Below, one piece after another: positions 43,887 through 53,858 of a stretch of DNA of 64,000 bases (the first letter of the stretch is position 1; the number at the start of each line of letters is the position of its first letter). A program made the position numbers and the translations under genes. This stretch comes from Robiginitomaculum_A sp036478535. Its GTDB lineage: Bacteria > Pseudomonadota > Alphaproteobacteria > Caulobacterales > Maricaulaceae. The DNA is taken from the NCBI GenBank assembly GCA_965224735.1, contig OZ245059.1:372001-436000 (forward strand), read 5' to 3'. The notes under the pieces were generated by a model, which was not told the origin of the DNA, did no database searches, and saw nothing but the letters and a program-made list of their open reading frames with translations.

Positions 43887-46024
43887 ATGGCGACTTTACC
43901 TCACGGCACAGAAAAACTTAATCTATTTCGCTGGAATAAACTCCCAGTTATTTTGCAAGCGGAAGCGGCGGAATGTGGGCTTGCTTGTATCGCAATGGTA
44001 GCAGGTTTTTATGGTTATCAGACGAGTTTAATGGAACTGCGCCGTAAGTTTTCTGTATCCCTCAAAGGGACAAATCTTCAATCGTTGTCCCTTTGCGCCG
44101 ATCAACTTGGCCTGTCCGCTCGTGGATTAAGGTGTGAACTTGAGGATTTAGGGCGGCTTAAAATGCCTTGTATACTCCATTGGGGGCTTAACCATTTTGT
44201 GGTTCTCAAAAAGGTAAGAGGAAAAAGGTCACCATTCATGATCCTGCACGGGGTAAACGAAATATCCTGATCACTGAGGTTTCCAAACATTTTACTGGCG
44301 TTGCACTTGATTTGACACCCACACCCAATTTCGAGAAAAAAGAAGATAAGCAGCGGGTACGCATATTTGATCTTTGGTCAAAAATGACAGGGTTTATACC
44401 AGTTATTCTTCAGATTATCGGGATTACAGTAATCCTTCAAGTATTTGCTGTACTAGCGCCGTTAGTGAACCAGCTGGTTGTTGACGAGGCGATTGCCAAA
44501 GGGGACGCTAATTTTCTCAAGGTTATTATTTTAGGTTTTGCCGTTCTTTTATTAATACAAACGGCCATTGGCGTTTTGCGGTCTTACATATCCATGTATT
44601 TTGGTACGCTTTTGAATTTCCAGATGAGCTCTAATATTTTGCGGCATGTAATGCGGTTGGAAGCTGAGTTTTTTGAAAAGCGGCATATTGGCGATATCAT
44701 GTCTCGGATGGGGTCTTTGAAACCTGTACAGAATTTATTCACAACTGTTTTTGTCACTGTGCTTCTTGACGGCATTATGGCCTTTGTAACGGCTATCATC
44801 ATGTTCTTGTATTCGCCTTTGCTTGGAGGTGTCGTCTGCGGTGTGATTGTTCTGTCATTTTTATCCCGTCTTGCCACATTCCCATATGTCATTAGGCTGA
44901 CTGAAGAGCAAATACAAAAGGATGCTGATTTACAAACAATTTTCTTGGAAACTATTAGAGGAGCCCGAACCATCAAGATTTTTGGCAGAGAGCAAGAACG
45001 CCACGCTTTTTGGCAAAACGCCTATGCTGATAGCATGAATGTCGGACTACGATTGCAAAGATTTGGAATTTCTGCGGGAGCGGCAGGGGGTATATTATTT
45101 GGTTTGTTGGAGCTTGGGATTTATTATCTTGGGGCAATGTTGGTAATTGATCAAAAGCTGACATTGGGTATGTTTTTCGCTTTTCAATCCTATCGCGGGC
45201 AATTTACAGGCCGAGTTAACTCTCTTATTGGGTTGTTCTTTTCATTCAAGACAGTCGGGCTGCATCTGGAACGATTGGCCGATATTGTCTATGCCAACCA
45301 AGAAAAGGGCATTGATGCTCCGTTGATGGTTGGTAAGGATTTAACGGGGCAAATTGATGTTAAAAATATAAAGTTTCGTTATGGCGATAATGAGCCTTGG
45401 ATTTTGGATGACGTCAGTTTTTCAATCAACCCAAAAGACCGAGTGGCTTTAATCGGGTTGTCTGGCGGAGGAAAAACTACACTACTCAAACTTCTTATCG
45501 GTTTGCATAACCCGATTGAAGGAGAAATTCTTTATGACGGACGCCCACTTTCAGCAATAGGCGTCAGAGCCATAAGAAATCAGATTGGTGTAGTCATGCA
45601 GGACGATAGGCTTTTGTCGGGTTCTCTTTATGACAATATTAGTTTTTTCGATCCTGATATTGATGCTGAAAAAGTAGAGGTCTGTGCAAAACAAGCCCGT
45701 GTCCATAAGGATATTATGAATATGCCAATGGGCTATCAAAGCCTTGTTGGAGATATGGGTTCCATCTTATCGGGTGGGCAGAAACAGCGTGTTCTTTTGG
45801 CTCGGGCTTTGTATAATGACCCTGACATCATTTTTTTAGATGAAGGGACGGCAAATTTGGATCAAGAGACAGAAAAAAAAGTCATAGAAGAATTGACCAA
45901 ACTCTCTGCAACGCAAATTATTGTTGCTCACAGACCCGCCGCCATTAATGCGGCTAACCGTGTTTTTTATGTGGAAAATGGGCAAGTCAGAGAAATAGAC
46001 AAACCTGCAAATAGTATGGAGTAA
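43887..46024 (+). pseudogene. C39-peptidase ABC exporter for double-glycine peptides, split by a 1-nt frameshift
   Basis: The first frame (43887-44270) is the C39 protease domain: catalytic Cys30 in AEAAECGLACIAMVAG and His103 in HWGLNHFVVL. The second frame (44312-46024 as an ORF, readable from about 44228) restores VTIHDPARGKR with the catalytic Asp. It continues through six membrane spans and an ABC domain (GLSGGGKTTLLKLL, LSGGQKQRVLLARAL, IIFLDEGTANLD, AHRP). An A5 run at 44223-44227 needs a sixth A to join them. Everything else is intact, so this may be a recent mutation, a phase-variable switch or an assembly error. A fused product would cleave and export the GG peptides through the HlyD adaptor. 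Confidence 0.88.
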
Positions 46025-46271
46025 TACACGTGAACGAAGGCTTGGAATTCAAGGCAGAGTTTGAGTAAACCTGTGCAGACGGATGAACCTATACATCGCA
46101 TCGACGCACCTTGCGGGCCAGTCTATATCTGGTAGTATCGCAAATTCTCCGAAAATTCTTAGGCACTGGATAAACCAACCAAAAGCATTTACGGCGAGCC
46201 TTGCACTATTTTGTGGGCTGGAAAAATTACCACTCGCCGTGCCAAGTCTTTTAACAATGTACTAAAGGGAT
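46025..46271. other. Gap between exporter and hslV
   Basis: No gene that I can support. ACGGCGAG (46191-46198) and CTCGCCGT (46233-46240) are perfect inverted repeats with a 34-nt loop and could be a weak bidirectional terminator between convergent genes. A 60-codon plus-strand frame looks random. Confidence 0.4.
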
Positions 46272-46844
46272 TTATTCGTCTAGCGTCTCAACCACAAAAT
46301 TATTATTGGTGAAAACGCAAATATCAGCCGCAATTTCCATGGCTTTGCGGGCTAGCTTTTCTGCGTCTTTCTCATAGCCATCTAGTGCGCGGGCAGCGGC
46401 GAGAGCGAAATTTCCACCTGAGCCAATGGCCGTGATCGCGCCGCCGTCTTTACCCACATCAGGTTCGACTACATCGCCATTGCCCGTAAGCACATAAGTT
46501 TCTTTTTTATCGGCAACAATCATCATGGCTTGCAGCTGGCGCAATACTTTGTCCGTACGCCAGTCCTTGGCAAGCTCGACGCAAGCGCGAGCAAGTTGGG
46601 TTGGAAACTGCTCAAGCTTGGCTTCAAGCCGCTCCATCAGCGCAAAAGCATCCGCCGTGGCGCCCGCAAACCCAATAATTACAGACCCGCCAATAATCCT
46701 GCGCACTTTACGTGCACTGCCTTTCATGACCGTATTGCCCGCGCTAACCTGTCCGTCACCAATCACAACAACTTTGCCGCACTTGCGCACAGTTAATATA
46801 GTCGTCCCGCGCCACTGGCTCGCATCCGCGTAATTATAACTCAT
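46272..46844 (-). CDS. hslV: ATP-dependent protease peptidase subunit HslV
   Basis: 190 residues. The N-terminal propeptide (MSYNYADASQWRG) precedes the nucleophile Thr in GTTILTVRK, followed by KVVVIGDGQVSAGNTVMKG and IIGFAGATADAFALMERLE, all characteristic. HslV forms a double-ring peptidase that works with the HslU ATPase. hslU would normally follow directly, but the region downstream on this strand is the GG exporter locus in the opposite orientation. hslU must therefore be elsewhere or lost, consistent with an insertion here. Confidence 0.94.
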   Translation of the reverse strand: MSYNYADASQWRGTTILTVRKCGKVVVIGDGQVSAGNTVMKGSARKVRRIIGGSVIIGFAGATADAFALMERLEAKLEQFPTQLARACVELAKDWRTDKVLRQLQAMMIVADKKETYVLTGNGDVVEPDVGKDGGAITAIGSGGNFALAAARALDGYEKDAEKLARKAMEIAADICVFTNNNFVVETLDE

Positions 46845-47141
46845 ATTTATCTCCTTAACGCTAACATGGTGATTTAGCGCCAGAGGTCAATATGTGGGCA
46901 TATTATTTTACCTTAGCTCTCAACGTCGCTAGCCAATTGCAAGCCTGACCCCGCGTAATATAAGCCGTTTTGTTGTAAGCGCCTTAATGATTATAGCGTT
47001 TTTTTATCAAACTTCTCACTTGTGTCCAGTGCCATTGTTTTAGCAGTAAATTTACACTTTGTTTACCCCTCGTTTACTCTCGCGGTTTACATTCTCTTAA
47101 ACCATTCTTTTGGCTCCTAAACCTTTTTTTTGGAGAGACAT
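46845..47141. promoter_or_regulatory. Divergent hslV/ftsK promoter region
   Basis: 297 bp between the divergent hslV and ftsK genes. Both promoters should be here; an AT-rich stretch with TTTTTTT runs precedes ftsK. No palindrome or other element seen. Confidence 0.5.
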
Positions 47142-49568
47142 GTGCTGCCACCTGCGCAAATGACCCGCGAGTATCATAATGATTATAATCGAGAAGATTA
47201 TGATAAAGCGCTCTTGGATGAGAACATTTCTGCGCCCAGTGCATTAAAGCGGGCTTTGTGGGCATTTTTTGTTGCTGGCGTGGGCCTTATTATTACCGTG
47301 GCTATTCTTACATTTTCGCCCTTCGACAATACAGCGGATACGGCCAGCTCCGCCCCTACAATTCATAATTTTTTAGGTAGGCCCAGCGCAAGCCTTGCGA
47401 ATTTTCTATTGCAATTTATTGGCTGGGCGGCATTTCCCCTTGGCGCACTTATGATATTCGCCGCCGCACGCGCCGTTTTAATACCGCGCCTTAGTGCAAC
47501 CCGTTTGGACACGGTGCGGCGCTCTGGCCTGCTTGTGTCTAGCATCATCTTTCTATCTATGTTTTTAGCCGCCTTCCCAGTGCCCCAGTCTTGGCCCATG
47601 GCCACAAGCATTGGCGGTTGGTTTGGCGATGGCGTATTTGCGTGCCTTAAAGGCCTGTTTCTTGCCGTCAATGCGCCCAACAAAGTAGCAGGAGCGCTCA
47701 CAGCATTTTTAGCGTTTTGCGGCCTTGGCTATAGCATAGGTAGGTTTTTGGGCATGGTGGAACGCGATGTGGTTTTACTTCTTGATGCAACAGGGCTTGT
47801 TTGGGCGACGTTTCGCGTGCGGCTCGACCAATTTATTTTATTTTTAAAACGCAAGTTTCAAAAGGACTATATTGACCCAATGGAGAGAGCAGAGATTGAT
47901 AATGCACATACTTGGGTTGAAGGGTCAGCAGCGCAAGTTCAGCCTGAATATGAACCTGAACATTATGACGAAGCCCCTTATGACGAGGCGATTGCATCCG
48001 CTCCTGTGCCTAATGCTGTGTGCGAAGCGAATGCAAAGCCTGCCTCCACGCCGCGCAAAACTATTAAAGGCGGAAAATTTGTGTTGCCCAAAGTTAACCT
48101 CTTAAACATCCCCCCGCCCCGCATAGCTGTTACAGACGCGGGAGCACTGCAAAAATCAGCCGAGCAGCTTGGCGTGGTGCTGGAAGACTTTGGCGTAAAG
48201 GGCGACATTGGCGCCGTGCGTCCTGGCCCTGTTGTGACTTTGTATGAATTTGAACCTGCGCCTGGTGTGAAATCCTCGCGCATAATAAACCTTGCTGATG
48301 ATATTGCCCGCTCTATGGCAGCCAGAAGCGCGCGGGTCGCCGTGGTGCCTGGCCGCAACGCGATTGGTATTGAGTTACCAAACCGTCGCCGCAAAACTGT
48401 TTATTTGCGTGATATGCTGGCTAGCCGCGCTTTCAAAGACTGCGGCCATAAATTGCCACTGGCGCTTGGCGAAGACATTGGCGGCAAACCGTTCTTTGCT
48501 GACCTTGCTAAAATGCCACATATGCTTGTGGCGGGTACAACGGGCTCTGGTAAATCGGTTGGTATCAACTCTTTCATCCTTTCGCTCATGTACACCCTGT
48601 CGCCAAACCTTTGTAAGTTCATTATGATTGACCCCAAAATGCTTGAACTCTCCGTTTATGACGGCGTACCGCATCTTCTAACCCCCGTTGTGACCAACCC
48701 CAAAAAAGCTGTTGTCGCTCTAAAATGGGCCGTGCAAGAAATGGAATCTCGTTATAAAAATATGGCCAAAATCGGCGTGCGCTCTATTGCAGGCTATAAT
48801 GACAAAGTAACTGCTGCGCAAAAAGCGGGCGAGCAGCTCTCGCGCACAGTGATGACTGGATATGACAAGGCCACGGGCGAGCCAATGTACGAAACAGAAA
48901 TGCTAGAGTTCGAATTTATGCCGTTCATCGTCATCATTATTGACGAAATGGCCGACCTTATGATGGTGGCAGGCAAAGACATAGAAGGCACAGTGCAACG
49001 CCTCGCACAAATGGCGCGGGCTGCGGGCATTCATATGATCATGGCAACACAGCGCCCATCCGTTGATGTGATTACGGGCACGATCAAAGCCAATTTCCCA
49101 ACGCGAATTTCGTTCTCGGTCAGCTCTAAAATTGATAGCCGCACTATTTTGGGAGAGCAAGGCGGCGAGCAATTACTCGGCATGGGCGATATGCTGTTCA
49201 TGCTGGGCGGGCGCAAACCACACCGCTTGCACGGGCCTTTTGTCTCTGATGACGAAGTGGAAAAAATTGCAAACTTCATCAAAGCTCAAGGCGCACCAAC
49301 CTACCTGGAAGACATCATAGTCGACAAAGAGGAAGAAGCAGAAGCAGGCGGCCCGGCCTCCAAGACGGGCGACGAAACATTTGATAAAGCCGTCGACATA
49401 GTCGCCACCACCAGAAAATGCTCGACCAGCTACATCCAACGAAGACTATCAATCGGCTATAACCGCGCCGCCAATATAGTCGAGCGCATGGAAGCCGAAG
49501 ACATGATCGGTCCTGCTGGCGCTGGCGGTAAACGCGAAATATTCTTACCTGAGATTGAGGCGTTTTAG
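47142..49568 (+). CDS. ftsK: DNA translocase FtsK
   Basis: 808 residues from a GTG at 47142, with GGAGAG just upstream; a TTG at 47130 is also in frame. The N-terminal membrane domain has four spans (ALWAFFVAGVGLIITVAIL; LLQFIGWAAFPLGALMIFAA; and others). A short Pro/Glu linker leads to the motor: Walker A GTTGSGKSVGINSFI, Walker B VIIIDEMADLMM, QMARAAGIHMIMATQRPSVD. The C-terminal gamma winged helix (CSTSYIQRRLSIGYNRAANI) reads KOPS orientation signals. It pumps chromosome dimers to the dif site at the division septum. Normal length for an alphaproteobacterial FtsK. Confidence 0.95.
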   Translation: MLPPAQMTREYHNDYNREDYDKALLDENISAPSALKRALWAFFVAGVGLIITVAILTFSPFDNTADTASSAPTIHNFLGRPSASLANFLLQFIGWAAFPLGALMIFAAARAVLIPRLSATRLDTVRRSGLLVSSIIFLSMFLAAFPVPQSWPMATSIGGWFGDGVFACLKGLFLAVNAPNKVAGALTAFLAFCGLGYSIGRFLGMVERDVVLLLDATGLVWATFRVRLDQFILFLKRKFQKDYIDPMERAEIDNAHTWVEGSAAQVQPEYEPEHYDEAPYDEAIASAPVPNAVCEANAKPASTPRKTIKGGKFVLPKVNLLNIPPPRIAVTDAGALQKSAEQLGVVLEDFGVKGDIGAVRPGPVVTLYEFEPAPGVKSSRIINLADDIARSMAARSARVAVVPGRNAIGIELPNRRRKTVYLRDMLASRAFKDCGHKLPLALGEDIGGKPFFADLAKMPHMLVAGTTGSGKSVGINSFILSLMYTLSPNLCKFIMIDPKMLELSVYDGVPHLLTPVVTNPKKAVVALKWAVQEMESRYKNMAKIGVRSIAGYNDKVTAAQKAGEQLSRTVMTGYDKATGEPMYETEMLEFEFMPFIVIIIDEMADLMMVAGKDIEGTVQRLAQMARAAGIHMIMATQRPSVDVITGTIKANFPTRISFSVSSKIDSRTILGEQGGEQLLGMGDMLFMLGGRKPHRLHGPFVSDDEVEKIANFIKAQGAPTYLEDIIVDKEEEAEAGGPASKTGDETFDKAVDIVATTRKCSTSYIQRRLSIGYNRAANIVERMEAEDMIGPAGAGGKREIFLPEIEAF

Positions 49569-49843
49569 GGGGTAATATGCCTTTTCTGCATGTCCGTCTT
49601 CATATAAAATAAACTGGATTTAAGCCTGAGTTTAGCGTGGGTTTAGCGAGAGTTTTCTCACCTTTGTTGGTTTATATTAAGCGGCGGCTTTGCGGTATTG
49701 TGCTGTGAGCGTTAGCGCAGGAATACCCTTGAGGTGCATGGGGGGAGGTGCCATGGGGGTGCAAGCGCGAATGGTGCGGCTAGGCTCCCTGTAGGTTGGG
49801 CTTGGCTCGGTGTTTCAGTTCTAGGTGCGGTCATTGGGTTAGC
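49569..49843. other. Gap between ftsK and element B copy 3
   Basis: It contains a slightly diverged 11-bp repeat (GAGTTTAGCGT / GGGTTTAGCGA, near 49629) and GC-richer DNA that I cannot assign. Confidence 0.4.
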
Positions 49844-50733
49844 TGTTTAGTCCCACAGTGTGCTGGTATGGGTTTACGTTAAACCGTTGTGGCTCCTTTG
49901 TAGATATTTTGCAAATATATTCGTAAGGCGTGAGGCCTTTGAGGGTACGGTTCATGCGTTCCATCTGTCCATTCGTCCAAGGGTGCTGGATGTCATGTTC
50001 GTGACACACATGATCAAAGATATGTATGCCAGCATATTTATCTTGTTTGCGATTGGTGAACTGTATCTCGTTATCAGTAAGAAGGGTGTGGATTTTATAA
50101 GGCACGGTTGTGATTAGCTTAGGTAAAAATGTTGCAGCAACCATTTTCGTTTGCCGCGCGTGCAATTCAACATATGCATATTTCGATGTCCGCTCTATGC
50201 CAACAAACATGTAGAGTTTTCCTTCCTCTGTGCGCACTTTGGCAATATCAACATGAAAATACCCTATTGGATATGTCCTGAACACCTTCTTTGCAGGTTT
50301 GTCATTTTTCGGGTTGGGGAGACGGCTTATACCGTGGCGCTGATAACAGCGGTGTAGAGCGGATCTGGAGAGATGAGGAAGCGTCTCTTGCAAAGCATAC
50401 AGACAATCATCAAGAGGCAGTAATGTATGCTGGCGAAGCGCCACACACATAGCTTCCTCTTCAATGCTCAACTCTTACAGCTCAACACTCTCGAAGATCG
50501 TTTCTTTGGCCCCATCGCGACATCATGCGTGAAATCGCGTTTGCGCCATTTCGCAATCGTTTTCACATTCAACCCGTATTGCAAGGCTAATGCTTGGGTT
50601 GAAGCTTGCGATCGCTGTAGCTTTGCTCTCGTAATGTACGTCGTCTTGGCGCTTTCGTGTAATACTTGTCCCATAAAACCTCCTTGGTTGACAGATCACT
50701 ATACACAACACCAGCACACTGTCGGACTATACA
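49844..50733 (-). mobile_element. Element B copy 3 (IS481 family), both ends present
   Basis: 890 bp with inverted repeats TGT(T/A)TAGTCC(C/G)ACAGTGTGCTGGT. On the minus strand the HTH frame (50468-50674, GQVLHESAKTTYITRAKLQR) and the catalytic frame (49839-50471, with HVDIAKVRTEEGKLY, LTDNEIQFTN and WTNGQMERMNRT) meet at TTGA. The two frames are separated by a 14-bp duplication, which all copies here share. About 39 residues after the last catalytic acid (the EATVKRYY...AYNFA part) are deleted compared with the copy at 30239. Probably defective. Confidence 0.88.
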
Positions 50734-50751
50734 ATTAGGGCGTGAACTCCC

Positions 50752-51516
50752 TTACTGATTGACCTGATTCCGCAGTATATTTATAACAGTTTGATCACAA
50801 ACAGCCAAATCATAGAGCGTGGCTAGAAGTTCCTCAGTCAAACCTTTGTCTAGTGGTGGTAACGTAATTCCTGTTGCTTGCCATTCAGGATAATTTTCCC
50901 AAAATATTATATCTTTTTCAATAAAGCTTCCAAATGTATCAAAAACTGAATATACCAACTGAGTTACGGACGAATGGAAATTACCAAATGATTTTAAGTG
51001 CACAGTTGCTGTGTTATTTTGTTCTTTTAATATTGTGGTGAATACATTTAATTTTAATTTATATGCTAACTCTGCCCATGAAATAGTATAGCGGACACAC
51101 TTGTTTTGTAGTGGTATCCAAGTATTAGAGGCATAGTCTATAAGAACATCTGCCATGATAAACAAAATACATTCATTGTTGATACATTTCTTAAGTTCCT
51201 TGCGTCCCAAAGTCGCAGAAAATTCAAGCCCCTTTGGTGGCATATATTTGGAGTGATTTAATCTTTTACTTAAGGCTTCCGTTGTTATGGCTATACAGGG
51301 AATATTGACCTCAAGGAGAAACTGTAACAATAGAAAGTAGGATTTTGTATGAAACGAAACAACGATTGTTCCACTTTCATTATTTCTAATTTTACGCAAT
51401 GATTCCTCCAAATCATCACCCACATATTTTAACGTTGGCATCGGGGAACGACCAGATGTTATAGCAATAAACCTTTTTTCATTTTCCTTACGGCGAATGT
51501 CGATCTCTTTTTGCAT
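50752..51516 (-). CDS. LPLAT-like (lysophospholipid acyltransferase superfamily) protein in the GG-peptide locus
   Basis: 254 residues. The order GTIVVSFHTKSYFLLLQFLL, VNIPCIAI, then CILFIMADVLIDY and YTISWAELAYKLKLNVFTTI follows the HtrB/LPLAT pattern: HxxxxxE-like strand, Asp after a hydrophobic strand, then a sensor of alternative substrates. The usual acidic residue after His is replaced (HTKSYF), so catalysis is uncertain. It is the last gene of the ClpP-like - M50 - unknown - LPLAT-like operon, 19 nt after the unknown gene. A role in lipid modification of a peptide, or in membrane immunity, is speculation. Confidence 0.5.
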   Translation of the reverse strand: MQKEIDIRRKENEKRFIAITSGRSPMPTLKYVGDDLEESLRKIRNNESGTIVVSFHTKSYFLLLQFLLEVNIPCIAITTEALSKRLNHSKYMPPKGLEFSATLGRKELKKCINNECILFIMADVLIDYASNTWIPLQNKCVRYTISWAELAYKLKLNVFTTILKEQNNTATVHLKSFGNFHSSVTQLVYSVFDTFGSFIEKDIIFWENYPEWQATGITLPPLDKGLTEELLATLYDLAVCDQTVINILRNQVNQ

Positions 51517-51535
51517 TCGCTCATATTTTTCTTGA

Positions 51536-52093
51536 TCATCTGCTATCGTCTTCTCCTACACTACTAGGTATGGTTGTTTTAATGGTTTTTAGGTTCAAAT
51601 TGAGTATAGTCTTCTCAATCTTAGTGCCTGTGTCTCGCAAACTTATCTCCGTTTGCATGTAATGTGCTATGCAACGCAACACCTCTAAACGCCTTGTTTT
51701 TGAACGCTGAGCGCGTTTTGAAATGTCTAACAAAGATACAAAAAACCTATCCCCATATATTCTCAAAGCCTGTTGAAATATATCCTTTTGAATATTTGGT
51801 AAAGAAACCTCACGACAGTTAAAAGGCGTTTTTTTGTTGTTGTGATAAAATTGAGTTGTGTCCGAAATATTGTAAAGTACAGCTTCTAAATGGTTTGTAT
51901 AAACACTATTACCATTGATTTCTAACTTTGTAACAGGGCTGGAGAGCATTACGTGTGCGCCTGTATCACAATAAATATCTATATTCTGAGGGTTTTTTCT
52001 AATAGTCAAGACAGCCTGTATACTTATAATCACTTTGCCGTGTTCCCCTAGCTTTGGAGAGGCACCATAAAAAAACGTGAGCGTTTTACCCAT
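51536..52093 (-). CDS. Unknown protein coupled to the M50 protease
   Basis: 185 residues. No signal peptide or membrane span. The N-terminal half appears beta-rich (KVIISIQAVLTIRKN, IDIYCDTGAHVMLSSPVTKL) and the C-terminal half helical and basic (LLDISKRAQRSKTRRLEVLR). No family recognised. Its start lies inside the last codons of the M50 gene (8-nt overlap, ATGGGTAA), so it is translationally coupled. It probably acts with the protease or the peptide. Confidence 0.65.
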   Translation of the reverse strand: MGKTLTFFYGASPKLGEHGKVIISIQAVLTIRKNPQNIDIYCDTGAHVMLSSPVTKLEINGNSVYTNHLEAVLYNISDTTQFYHNNKKTPFNCREVSLPNIQKDIFQQALRIYGDRFFVSLLDISKRAQRSKTRRLEVLRCIAHYMQTEISLRDTGTKIEKTILNLNLKTIKTTIPSSVGEDDSR

Positions 52094-53048
52094 GTGGTTT
52101 TTTTAACCATTTAGGAATGGATAGGCCAATCGACACTAATATTAATGATACAAAACTGAATTGTAGAATATTCATCCATGAAGGGGAGGTAAAAACAAGA
52201 GGAGTTAATCTTAGTAAAAAGGATCCCATCATAAAAACAAAAAAACCTATTACTGCGATTGTTAACATGAGGCAGAGCGAAAAAATTACTTGTTTAATTT
52301 TTTCTCGTTTGATTTGCTTTAAACACTCTTCCAGTATTCGGTACCCATCTAAATGAAAAATTGGTAGAAGGTTCAAAAAAACCAAAATAAAATTCATCAT
52401 TATGGCATATTTAAGAAAACCCCAAGGGTTAAAAAAATAAACTGTACCCATTAATATAGACGCATACAGTTGAAACATGATACCCGTGGAAAAAACAATT
52501 ATACGCTCTCTAAAACTGAGTAATTTTAGAAGACTAATCCTAGAAAAAAACGCTGGAAAAATTAAATATAGTCCGCCACCGATATCATCAACCCTAACAT
52601 TAAATTTTCTCGCCGCTGCACAGTGCCCTATTTCGTGCCAAAAGAGAAGACTGGCAAGGAAAATGTAATAGAGTACTCCTTCTCTAAAACCTGTTACAGG
52701 TGAGGAAAGCACGACATCATCCCTGAAAATTAAAATTGAACTCATAATATTTAATACAACAAGAATGATGAAAATCATAAAATAGCGTTTCTCCGGCACT
52801 AAAGCTTTAAATGTTTCCCCTAATAGGTTGGCAACAGGTTCAGAAACAAAAGAAACACTTGATAAAAATTTTCTAGCATGGTCTTTCTTGTTTGGGTCTG
52901 CAGGAGGTAGAACCGCCTGTTTTACATCAAACATTGTTCCCTCCTTATAAGTAGATGGTAACAGTAGGCGACGACCTGCAACAAAAACTGTTTTTTGGTT
53001 AAGGACTGTATGAATAACAGGATTAGTTTTATGTCTATCAAACAACAT
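52086..53048 (-). CDS. M50-family (site-2-type) membrane metalloprotease
   Basis: 320 residues. After about 85 cytoplasmic residues there are five or six membrane spans, with the zinc motif HEIGH at residues 138-142 (LLFWHEIGHCAAARKF) and the third ligand region NLLPIFHLDGY (LDG 233-235). Both are diagnostic of intramembrane M50 proteases. In secreted-peptide clusters such proteases process leaders, destroy peptide signals or give immunity. Here it sits 3 nt after a ClpP-like lipoprotein and overlaps an unknown gene, in the same direction as the GG peptide genes. It has no PDZ domain. Confidence 0.8.
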   Translation of the reverse strand: MLFDRHKTNPVIHTVLNQKTVFVAGRRLLLPSTYKEGTMFDVKQAVLPPADPNKKDHARKFLSSVSFVSEPVANLLGETFKALVPEKRYFMIFIILVVLNIMSSILIFRDDVVLSSPVTGFREGVLYYIFLASLLFWHEIGHCAAARKFNVRVDDIGGGLYLIFPAFFSRISLLKLLSFRERIIVFSTGIMFQLYASILMGTVYFFNPWGFLKYAIMMNFILVFLNLLPIFHLDGYRILEECLKQIKREKIKQVIFSLCLMLTIAVIGFFVFMMGSFLLRLTPLVFTSPSWMNILQFSFVSLILVSIGLSIPKWLKKPHG

Positions 53049-53051
53049 AAC

Positions 53052-53822
53052 TTATATTGCAACTTTACATCGCATTGACCCTGTTGGAAAAAAACCCTGC
53101 TTTGTGATTTTTTTGCGAATTTTTTTATTGATGTACATTTGCTGTACTTTGGTGTTTTCAAAAGGGTAGACTTTTACATTTTTTAGACAACTTCTTATAA
53201 AGAGTTCTTCAACAAGAAGGAAAAGCACTTTTGTAGCTTTAATATCTTCCCAAGTTTTAGGTTTACCATCGATATGTTTTCCAAAACTTTTTGTTCCATA
53301 TTCTTCAGCGGTACGGTATAAAAACCATCCTTTTGGAACATTATATTTCTCTAAAAACATAAGATGATTTTGGTGATCTTTAACAAGTTGCTTTTCTTTT
53401 TCTTTTGTTTTGGCTTCCAAAAGAGCTTTTTTTAATAAACCCTTATCAAATGAGCCGTGAAGAGCAAAGTATGCATTTTTGTTGATACGGACGGATTTAG
53501 CAACAGGAATAAAATAGTTTGCACAAGATGAATTACATTCATTTTCTACAACCATATCTGCATCAAATGTGGCTAATATATTTGCAATATTTAACCCTGC
53601 AGACCATGCCCCACCCTGACTGTTCAAAACAACCGTTTGAATAGGTTTTGAAGTGTGCGACTGTACACACAACAACATGTCTTGGTTTATTTGACCTGAC
53701 AGAGTAAGGGTTTGATTGTCATCTGAAATAGAACAGGGAAATTGTAGTTTGCCAGTATTATTGATTGTTACGCAAGCAGACAAGGTAAACAATAAAAAGG
53801 TGATAGTTAGCGATTTATACAC
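53052..53822 (-). CDS. Lipoprotein with ClpP/crotonase-like fold (COG3904-type), copy 1
   Basis: 256 residues. Lipobox LSAC with Cys17. The core reads QTVVLNSQGGAWSAGLNIAN (residues 62-81), NECNSSCANYFIPVAKSVR (Ser98/Ser99 region) and YFALHGSF (His122). This is the GG...G/SA-C/H pattern of periplasmic ClpP-like proteins, where the Ser follows a Cys and the His follows a strand. It would be tethered to the inner or outer membrane. A paralogue at 56738 is likewise directly downstream of a GG peptide gene. Proteolysis is plausible but unproven. A weaker C-terminal region is basic. It precedes the M50 gene by 3 nt. Confidence 0.75.
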   Translation of the reverse strand: MYKSLTITFLLFTLSACVTINNTGKLQFPCSISDDNQTLTLSGQINQDMLLCVQSHTSKPIQTVVLNSQGGAWSAGLNIANILATFDADMVVENECNSSCANYFIPVAKSVRINKNAYFALHGSFDKGLLKKALLEAKTKEKEKQLVKDHQNHLMFLEKYNVPKGWFLYRTAEEYGTKSFGKHIDGKPKTWEDIKATKVLFLLVEELFIRSCLKNVKVYPFENTKVQQMYINKKIRKKITKQGFFPTGSMRCKVAI

Positions 53823-53858
53823 AAATATTCCCTAATTAGCCTATGTTGTTGTGCACAA

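Noticed and set aside
46083..46265. A 60-codon plus-strand frame after the exporter
   Set aside because: No Shine-Dalgarno, no family, and random-looking composition; I first considered it as a fourth small peptide but it has no GG leader.
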